Part shown: piece by piece, positions 1-7,500 of the stretch
How positions within the stretch are numbered: position 1 is the first letter of the stretch
Layout: every line of letters starts with the position of its first letter
NCBI GenBank assembly: GCA_023436115.1
Contig: JAEZKQ010000016.1
Location: 1-11,290, forward strand
From: Bacillota bacterium
GTDB taxonomy: Bacteria > Bacillota > Clostridia > Christensenellales > SZUA-584
Reading direction: 5' to 3'
DNA: 11,290 nucleotides
The notes under the pieces: generated by a model
Told to the model about the DNA's origin: nothing
The model's database searches: none
Seen by the model: the letters and a program-made list of their open reading frames with translations, nothing else
Program-made: the position numbers and the translations under genes

Positions 1-44
1 ACCTCTTTAATTGCTTGTTCCAATAGAATATTTGCGTCAAGCAT
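1..44 (-). CDS. Start of an unidentified gene, cut by the window edge
   Basis: An ATG at 44-42 opens a frame reading MLDANILLEQAIKEV before the sequence ends. An AAGGGAG ribosome binding site lies at about 53-59, eight bases upstream, and a plausible promoter lies at 90-118. The whole arrangement looks like a genuine gene start. Too little protein is visible to assign a family. It is separated from the surface-protein operon by a terminator and about 320 gene-free bases, so it is probably a separate transcription unit. The start is inferred from the ribosome binding site only; the rest of the reading frame is not visible. Confidence 0.5.
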   Translation of the reverse strand, partial: MLDANILLEQAIKE

Positions 45-52
45 AACAACCA

Positions 53-59
53 CTCCCTT
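53..59 (-). promoter_or_regulatory. Ribosome binding site of the gene starting at 44
   Basis: AAGGGAG on the minus strand, eight bases before the ATG at 44-42. It is the main support for calling a gene start at the window edge. Confidence 0.5.
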
Positions 60-89
60 GATTAATTAGTATTTTAAATGATGCTCCAA

Positions 90-118
90 ACCATAATTTT
101 AAACAACATTGTTATCAA
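90..118 (-). promoter_or_regulatory. Candidate sigma-A promoter for the gene starting at 44
   Basis: On the minus strand a -35 like TTGATA (118-113) and a -10 like TATGGT (95-90) are separated by exactly 17 bases. This would start transcription near 83 and leave a leader of about 40 bases. The -35 matches well and the -10 is weaker. The region is AT-rich, so a chance match is possible. A 9-bp direct repeat (104-124) covers the -35, which would suit an operator. Confidence 0.35.
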
Positions 119-124
119 CATTGT
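104..124. repeat. Direct repeat CAACATTGT x2, period 12
   Basis: CAACATTGT occurs at 104-112 and again at 116-124, separated by TAT. Each copy is itself a near-palindrome (ACAATGT/ACATTGT). The pair overlaps the candidate -35 box of the left-edge gene, so it could be a repressor or activator site. That role is inferred from position only. Confidence 0.4.
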
Positions 125-237
125 ACAGAATATTCTATTTAAAAGCAAATAAATTATTGTTGAAAAATGCATATTATCAATAGCCTGACCGCTACTTACA
201 CAAGGACTTGCTCATTTTATATATTTAGCGATTTTTT

Positions 238-353
238 AAATGTAATAGTATTTAATATTATTCACTCAGTAGTATTAAATCTTGTGACTCAATAGTATTA
301 AATTATGTTACTAAATAGTATTATACTTTTTGACTAAATAGTAGTATATTTTA
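238..353. repeat. Tandem array of ~23-bp units, consensus TGACTAAATAGTATTAAAT
   Basis: The core TAGTA recurs at 246, 270, 293, 316 and 339, giving spacings of 24, 23, 23 and 23 bases. The four right-hand units (starting 262, 285, 308, 331) share an ACT three to four bases before the A-rich run and TAGTA core: TCACTCAGTAGTATTAAAT, TGACTCAATAGTATTAAAT, TTACTAAATAGTATTATAC and TGACTAAATAGTAGTATAT. The left-most unit (238-261) keeps only the core and its AT-rich flank. The period is close to two DNA helical turns, so a protein bound to each unit would sit on one face. It could be a multi-site operator, an iteron-like array or a simple AT-rich minisatellite. The sequence alone does not decide. Confidence 0.7.
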
Positions 354-365
354 TGGCTGTATAGG

Positions 366-400
366 AAAAAAGTAGAATGATTTTTCATTCTACTTTTTTT
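366..400 (-). terminator. Strong intrinsic terminator, symmetrical
   Basis: A perfect 15-bp stem (366-380 with 385-399) encloses a 4-base loop. It is flanked by A and T runs, so it has a U-tract when read from either strand. On the minus strand it lies four bases after the stop codon of the ABC ATPase remnant (404-406). That placement suggests it was the native terminator of that transporter gene. It now sits about 120 bases past the protease stop and is the likely end of the surface-protein operon transcript. Confidence 0.85.
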
Positions 401-403
401 ATA

Positions 404-529
404 TTAAATATTTACGTCAAGATTAATTCTTCCGTCTTTTATTTCAAATAATCTGTCCACCTTCTCTACAATTCTGTCTGCCTTCTCTGCAAGCTTCCTA
501 TCATGTGTAATAATCGTAATTAAGGTCGG
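404..529 (-). pseudogene. C-terminal remnant of an ABC transporter ATP-binding protein
   Basis: In a frame different from the protease, the minus strand encodes about 41 residues ending in TAA at 406-404. The peptide reads TLITIITHD, then RKLAEK, then ADRIVEKVDRLFEIKDGRI, then NLDVNI. In ABC ATPases the H-loop histidine sits in an I(I/V)THD segment, followed by an (A)DRI(V/I)...DG(R/K)I ending. This pattern is typical of the LolD/MacB-like exporter class. Everything upstream (Walker A, Q-loop, signature, Walker B) is missing: the frame has a stop at 532-530, where the protease gene takes over. There is no start codon or ribosome binding site, so it should not be expressed as an ATPase. The immediate terminator supports it being the true 3' end of a lost gene. 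Family assignment is from motif reading alone. Confidence 0.7.
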
Positions 530-1467
530 TTAAGTTCGTATAATTTCTCAGCGACAGAAAGCGCCTTTGTAATGTCCAGCATTCCCCAACCAGTTTCTAT
601 ATCATAGCCCTTGGCTCCCAGATCGTCAGCGGAACTGTACAAAATATCCCTAAGCTGCTTGGTATTAAGCTCCGGATTAGCTTCAAGGAGCAGCGCTGCG
701 CAGCCTGTTACAAAAGCAGCAGCATAGGAGCTTCCAGTTACCTCTAACAGCTCTGAGCTATTGTCGATGGGTGCCGTTGGGATATCTGTACCATGAGCAA
801 GCAGCTTCACTGAAGCGTTTCGCTGTGAGAATTCCGCTGCCATTTTTTTATCATTTGCAGCACCCACACCGACAACAGTCTCGTATGCCGCTGGATAATA
901 AATATCCTCCGGCGAACTTCGGTTTGTGTTACCGACAGAAGATACTACAAGAACACCTTTTTTCTCTGCATATGCTATTGCTTTTCTCAGCTTACTATTG
1001 TCAGCAGTTATACCTGAGCTGATGTTAATAATCCGGCAATTGTAGATATTGACAGCATCATAGATTGCCTGGCAAATAGCGTTTATCCCACCATTTGCTG
1101 GCACACCTGAAGTGTGGCGACTGTAGAATACCAGCGGTACAATTTCAGCTCCCGCTGCAACCCCTTCTAACTTAAGTGCTTCCGACCCGAGAATTATTCC
1201 GGCTACTGCAGTTCCATGTCCCATAAGGTCATTTTCGGTTCTTTCAGGAAACACGTAGTTTTTTCCATCGACTATATTGGATCCCTCAAGGTACTTGCAA
1301 TTAACTCCAGTATCTATAAGCCCAATACGTACTCCGCTTCCATTATATTTAATAGTATCTGCTGCAGATAGCAGCCAATCACTACCACTTGCCTTGATTG
1401 CTGTGGGCTGACTTAAAAAAAATATAATAGCGAAAATAGCATAAACTCTTTTTAGTTGTGGTCTCAT
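520..1467 (-). CDS. Secreted subtilisin-family (S8) serine protease
   Basis: A 315-residue S8 peptidase. Residues 1-26 form a signal peptide (MRPQLKRVYAIF, a hydrophobic core, then a likely cut near IKA-SG), so it acts outside the membrane. The triad is visible: Asp52 in GLIDTGVN, His84 in GHGTAVAG and Ser247 in GSSYAAAF. Asn180 in SVGNTN is the expected oxyanion residue. The serine motif departs from the usual GTSMAAPH: Ser for Thr, Tyr for Met, Ala for Pro, Phe for His. Only about 20 residues separate the signal peptide from the catalytic core, so there is no I9 propeptide. I chose the ATG at 1467-1465 because AGGAGAGG lies just upstream. An in-frame TTG at 1494 would add nine residues, place that ribosome binding site inside the gene and blur the signal peptide. 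The gene is last in the apparent operon, 50 bases after the SLH protein, so that protein or its neighbour are plausible substrates (inference). The stop codon lies at the junction with an ABC ATPase remnant. Confidence 0.93.
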   Translation of the reverse strand: MRPQLKRVYAIFAIIFFLSQPTAIKASGSDWLLSAADTIKYNGSGVRIGLIDTGVNCKYLEGSNIVDGKNYVFPERTENDLMGHGTAVAGIILGSEALKLEGVAAGAEIVPLVFYSRHTSGVPANGGINAICQAIYDAVNIYNCRIINISSGITADNSKLRKAIAYAEKKGVLVVSSVGNTNRSSPEDIYYPAAYETVVGVGAANDKKMAAEFSQRNASVKLLAHGTDIPTAPIDNSSELLEVTGSSYAAAFVTGCAALLLEANPELNTKQLRDILYSSADDLGAKGYDIETGWGMLDITKALSVAEKLYELNRP

Positions 1468-1472
1468 AGCCC

Positions 1473-1482
1473 CTCTCCTTTT
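1473..1482 (-). promoter_or_regulatory. Ribosome binding site that fixes the protease start
   Basis: The minus strand reads AAAAGGAGAGGGGCT directly before the ATG at 1467-1465. The AGGAG core is at optimal spacing. It lies within the reading frame if the upstream TTG (1494) were used, so it argues for the ATG start. Confidence 0.8.
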
Positions 1483-1489
1483 GCCCCCG

Positions 1490-1517
1490 CACAAAGTTCT
1501 ACGGCGACGTTTTTGTG
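1490..1517 (-). other. Weak inverted repeat between SLH protein and protease genes
   Basis: Right after the TAA of the upstream gene, CACAAA pairs with TTTGTG, with a small inner ACG/CGT pairing. No T-run follows, so it is unlikely to terminate transcription. It may be a minor mRNA structure or chance. Confidence 0.25.
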
Positions 1518-4500
1518 TTATTTTATACTATTGATATAGCTCTTGATAAAATTCAGGAACATTGTACTGGACTCTGCCCTTGTAGCATTTGCCTTGGGGG
1601 CAAATAAATTAGCGCCATTACCGTTAATGATACCAAGACTGCGACAAAGCTTCACAGACTGAGCTGCCCACGAACTAATGGTATCTTCATCTGCAAAAGA
1701 CAATGCAGTTGACATTTTCGAGGTGTCGTAGCCTATATATTTCAAATACCTAACAAAAATCGAGCACATCTGCTCTCTGGTTATCTTGTCATTTACACCG
1801 AAGAGTCCGTTCCCATATCCAGACACGATTCCGTTGTTTGAGGCCCATGCTAATGCATCTACGTAATATGCATTCTTGTTGACGTCCGAAAATGTGCTTG
1901 TTCCCCCTGAGGGCATTCCCGCCAGCCTCCAAAGTACGGTAACAAACATAGCCCTTGTCATTTCTCCGTTAGGGTCAAATCTGCCGTTTCCGATACCGTC
2001 AAAGAGTCCGCGTGCTACCGAGGACTTGATATTATCTTGAGCCCAATGACCCTCAATGTCGGTAAACGAAATGTGGCGCTCTTCAAAGTAATACTTTCCA
2101 GCTACCGGTGCTATAAATATAAGCATTCCGTCCCCATTTACGCTCATTGGAACGTAGACCTTCTTCTCACCTGTCAGATAATACGGGACGAAGCAGTTTG
2201 CGTTAACCACCGCAGGAATCTTAAAGGTGACCTTCTGTCCCGCAGTCGCTGTCAATAAATATCCAGAATTATTAGAATTATCAGTTGACACTGTAGGAAC
2301 GTTAGGAGATGATTTCAATGCAAAGTTCGCAGTGGCAATTACGTTGCCTGCAGGCATATTAAATGTAATGCTAGCGTCTGAGGTGTTGTTGACACTAACC
2401 CCTGACAGTGTCCAACCGGTGAAATAATAGCCGGAATCTGGAGTGGCTGTCAGTGTTACCTTTTCATCAGGGTTATATGTTCCTCCACCGGTTACTCTTC
2501 CTCCCAGTGTGGAGCCTGCTACAACCGAATAACCGGAGATTGCTCGTTCAGCACCGAAGGTAATGCTAGAAGTGAGGGAGCCAGTAGACGCTACACGTAG
2601 AGAGCCCGTTACGAAGCCAGTACTGCCAGTTCCAATGGTGAGCGTGCCGTCGGCATTTATAGAGGCTTTCCCTTCTGTGTAAGTACAGTTCCATGACACA
2701 AGTTTTTCATCTGTTAGGAAGAAACTAACTCCGGTTTTCGTCCGTGCACATAGTGAAAGCTGGTATGTTTTTGTGGACAAAGCATTCCCAACTACATTAT
2801 TATTTGCCCAGTTCACACCATCGGCATAAATATCTATGGACTGTATGTTGGAAAGCCCTCCATGAACAACCTCCGATTCTTCACTGGTCATATTCCCGAG
2901 CACATCTGATGCAGTAATTGTGACTTTATGGCTTGATGCGCTGTTTGCATTAGGGATAGCTACCTTAAAGGAAAACACACCATCGTTGTTGATTGAACCA
3001 CCAAGTTCTTTAATACTCTTGTTAGTACAAACACTCACTCCGTCGCATACTATGCTAAAGAGTGCATTGGCATCGGTGGTTCCCGTCACCGTAAGTGTTC
3101 CGTCTTCATTAAAGAAGCTTCCATTGGTTGGTGAACTCAGAAGAAGACGAGGTGCAAGAGTATCTATTGTAAAGGAATATGTATTTCTGAAACCGTCCCC
3201 ATTCGGGCCAACACCCTTAACAATAAGTGTATGATCACCCTCGGCAAGGCCATTAAGCGGTATCAATGCCTTGCTTCCGGTGACGGTACCAGTTTTACCG
3301 TTGTCACCGTCCAGTGTCCATGTTCCATCCATAGCGCTATCAGCCGAAGCCGTAAAGGTGACGTCTGAAGAAGCATATGTATCGAAGTTCTCTATGCGAT
3401 TCCCGACCATCCGTGATATTGATACTGGACTCTTGTCCGCTGTTACTGTTACTGTGGGCGGAGTAGGCTTTGGCAGCTTAACAGAGGTTGCACCCATTAT
3501 ATCCGTTACGCTTCCAGATGAAGAGTAAAAAGTCTCCGTAGGGCTTAATATCTGAGTATCATTATTTCCATCTTTATCTATGTCCACATAATTGCAGGCA
3601 GTGATACCTATTCTGTAGTCTGTATTTGGTACAAGCCCCCTTGTGGACGTACTATTTTTATCGTCGGTGAAGGTATAGCTTCCCCCGATCGTAAGAGAAT
3701 TGCTTACAAGGTTAGCCTTTTCCACAACCATTCCACTAACATCGGAATAAACCCAGCTCTTGCTGTTGGTATCGTATTTATATACATTTACAACATAGGC
3801 ATCGGCGGTTGGATTATCAATTTCTACACTAAACTTAAGGTCACCCGCTGCTTTCACCTGAGATATAGAAACAGGAGCAGGTGTTTTTGGATTCACAATG
3901 GAAATACTATCAATACTGTTTACTGCACTATTTACAACACCGTCCTTCGAATATATAGCACGGATGTAATAATCTCCGCCGGGAATATTCTGCGGTATTG
4001 AAAAGGTAATTTTCCCGCTGTTGATAGTAGCACTGTCCGCGAGTTCTCCCAAAGGATACCCGCTACTATCCAAATTTTCCTTTTCGGAAGTAAGATAGTA
4101 TTTAACACTGTCAAGCTTGTCCATCTGTTTACCCGACCAGTTGAGATCAAGCGACGTTCCTGTGACGCTTCCACTTATAGAGGTAATTTCGGGCACCGCA
4201 GCAGCACTGTACAAGATAACGTCGGAGGCTTTTGGAGTAGTAATGCTCCAATCCTTATCATAACAATTGTCATGTGTCATCGTGAAGGTAAGAGATCCTA
4301 TTCCTTTTTCAGAATCATAAGTCACATTTGCGTTGGCAGTATCAATGTTGGTGGTATCATAAAGTGTGAGGGTATATAGATTATTGTTCTTGTCCTTTAT
4401 GCCGTTCGCAATGATGGTTTTGGCAATGCTCTCCGCCTCATTCAGGCTAGCTGCATGATAATTTACCGTAATCAGTGCATCTGAGTCTGAGCGGGTACCT

Positions 4501-7500
4501 AGATTGAATTTGTGGTTTAGCTTATCCCCAGTGGAATAGAGTGTAGGCGCAGTGCCCATAAGCCTTGGCGTTTCGGCAAGGTTGTCGGCAATTTCTGGCT
4601 GCGCTGCAACACTTAGATTGGTTCCAACCCTCATATACAGAGTTCGATCGGTCTCCTTATCATAGTACACCGGTTTATCTTCGTAGCCCAAAAGGTCCGG
4701 GTAACTTGGCTGGGACAATTCTCCCGAGCCGAAATTGAAGTCGCCTCCCCAGTAGTAGGTTATACCGAGCTTTATGTACAACGCAGTTAGCTGTCCCCAT
4801 ATTTTTTCTGCATTAATGCCCATATCTACCTGTGCAATGGTCATACCTCCTACTATGGGTATTGACTTTGGTATACCTATTCCAGCACGAACAAAGGCCT
4901 CAAAGAACCATTCACTGTAGTTTTTGCCCTCAAGCACAATATATCCGGAACCATTTATTATATCAAAGAGACTCATGTTAATACTTCCCATAAGGTATAG
5001 GCTAGGATACCAGTCAAATTGCACCGCTGCCTTTTTCAGAGCGACTATGTCTGTTCCCTTAATCTTTATTTGCGAAGCAGAGAAGGAAATTCCTCTCATA
5101 CTGACAGAGAAATCCGCCCTTGCGGAGATAACCTTGAGAAGATCAAAGCTCACTGAAATCATCAGTTGCAGAGGGGGTACACCGCTTGTAAGGAAGATGG
5201 TGTCGTACAATTTATCAATGCCTCCGCCTCCACCCGTTATCCAGATAACACCGTGGGCGTCTATATTAATACCAGGCTCAAAGCCTGAGACAAAGAAGTA
5301 TATTTTGTCGGGAACTGGAATATTGTTATATGACCTAAGGGTGAGAGCAGCCTCCAAAGTAAAGGTTGCCATTTCCATACCGCCCTCTAGGGCGATCATC
5401 CAGTTACCAATGGTATTTACCTCCAACGTGCCTTCCACTCTTGGCATACCTGCTATGTAATTGGGAATAGCTATATTTGCCTTGAAATGCACTCCCACAA
5501 AACCTGCGCCGCAACCGTACAGGATATCCTGTACCATGACGGATGCTGCTCCTGTATTCTCATTTTTAGTCTCGTTCGAGAAATCAAAGGATTTACCGTC
5601 ATTTGCATACATCCAGTCGTCATACTCGCCTCTCTCCCCATATTTATAATACTTCCAGAAATTCTGGAGTCTGGTCCAGTATGTATTATCTGCCTCATTG
5701 CTGGTACCGCTAGGAATTAGGAAGCCTAAGTCAAGCTTTGCAGAAAAGGAGATTAGCCTGCCCATCTCATTATCGTCATCGTCCGTCATAACTCCAAGCT
5801 GTCCGTATGCGAGATTAAAAGCCATACCTGCTATAGTCTGCGCTGTGCTAAAGACACTAGGCCATACAAGACTTATTGGATTAGCCGAAAAAGCCCCTCT
5901 ATCTCCGTTCTCATCGTAGGGTATAAGTCCATATTCCATTCCCTGAATAATCTTGGTAAAGCCTGCCTCCCCTTTCCAAAGTGAGGTCCTGGCATCGGAG
6001 GTATATAGTGCCCCGTCAAATAAAACCTGAATATCCCCGAAGCCGCCTGCCAAGCTAGTATAGAACACGGTAATAACTCCGTCCTCAAAATCTATACAGT
6101 TATTGATTGTTATGCAATTCGTGGCCGTACTGTCTACCGATGCTTTTACTGAGGTGGCTTTAATACGCGTCGGAACATAACTGGAGGTGGCTGCGTCGAG
6201 CGTTGTACCCTGTATTTCAAATTCTCCTCGCAGTTCCATGAGTATTTCCTCATACTTCTTCTCCTTTGATCCATCCGGCTTTTGCTCTCCCTCCTTGAAA
6301 GAATTGAATTCTTTTTCGCTCAAAAAGGACATTATACGGTAAGCCGGAGTGCTTGTTTTGCCTGCTGTTTGTACAATGGCTATTACTCCATATGTATCGT
6401 TTTTATACATCTTGTCATCGCTAATTATAAACTCAAGGGCAGGAGCTGTCTGCTTTTGATATTCAGCTGACACGATACCGCTCTTTACTGCATCATTGGA
6501 CCATTCAAGCTGCAAGTACCAGTCTCCAGTTGCCATTTCATCTGTCAGAATGATGTCAAGCTTATCCTTTCCAGGCTGAAGTACATTTCCCTTGGGGACA
6601 GTAAGCTCTTTAGTAGGGTTGACTTTGTTGTATGCCTTAAGCGTACAATTACCATTAAGAATAGAGGTATATAGTATGTCTATATTTGTACCAGTTAAAA
6701 ATAGATGCCTTGTGCCACTGTAGTAAATAATATCAGGTGTAAGAGAGGTAAAGGTAAATTCAGGTAGGTTACCGTCCGTTCCAGGACACAGGACGTAGAA
6801 AACTTTCTCACCCAGGAGTTTATCGGTGGTAATAGCTGAACTCGATGAGGTGTCATAAACCTGAAGCTTTATCTTCCTGTACTCCGCATTGACTGTAGGC
6901 TTCGCGGCAAAATACAGCACGTCAGAGACCGTTGCCCCTTCTGCCACATTAGAATAGAATACGGTATATGGTTCGGTATTTTCGTAGCCTACGCCCGATT
7001 CCTCCTCCCCCTTCGCATTCAGAGGCATTAACCCAGAAGCAGTATAGATTGCAAGGGTTATGTTGCTATAATCTTTTTCACTGCCCATCAGATTTTTTAT
7101 CTCTGTCTGAACAGAAAAGTGGGCTTTCCCCTTGTTTACCTGAGGAATATAATTGTTTTTGTCGCTATTAAGTGAAAGGGAGGTCGGCGCAGTGACATCC
7201 ACTGTCATAGTACTGCTGTTTGCTACCTCCTGATGGGAGTATACTCCATAATAGGTGAGGAAGGAGCTATTTCCGCCTGACGCCTTAACGCTTCCCATAT
7301 CGTAGTAAAGAGCATATGCACTATCAGCGGTTAGATATTTATTTTTAGCATTACTGAAGTCCAGCGTAGCATCAGGCGAGAATGCAAACAGCGAGGAGGC
7401 AAGGTTATTCCAGTGTCCAAAAGCTGCTTGATATGGTATCTGCCCCTGCTTGCTCACAGTATATGCCGTAATATTTGGGTTATATGGGTCGTCATAGGCA

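Larger units (their letters stand above)
45..365. other. Gene-free AT-rich intergenic region
   Basis: No reading frame of credible length or with a ribosome binding site starts here on either strand. The stretch holds the ribosome binding site, candidate promoter and direct repeat listed separately (53-124), an unremarkable AT-rich segment (about 125-237), and the 23-bp tandem array (238-353). It separates the terminator at 366-400 from the gene starting at 44. I see no tRNA or other recognisable structured RNA in it. Confidence 0.7.

Noticed and set aside
169..240. Possible structured RNA with a TAGC/GCTA pairing near 180-195
   Set aside because: Only four base pairs are supported, with no extended stem, conserved motif or terminator.
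238..353. CRISPR array
   Set aside because: The units are contiguous and diverged, with no conserved repeat separated by unique spacers of similar length, and no cas genes are visible.
1468..1494. TTG at 1494 as the start of the protease
   Set aside because: The strong AGGAGAGG site is placed for the ATG at 1467. The extra residues (MCGGKRRGA) are the translated ribosome binding site and would disturb the signal peptide.
3932..4174. Second minus-strand frame of 80 codons inside the SLH gene
   Set aside because: It is an alternate frame of the FnIII-like region, with no ribosome binding site and no recognisable domain.
4924..5460. Plus-strand open frame of 178 codons inside the SLH protein gene
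   Set aside because: It lies wholly antisense to a clear domain-bearing gene, has no convincing ribosome binding site, and reads as low-complexity shadow sequence. The same holds for the other plus-strand frames across 1518-11290.
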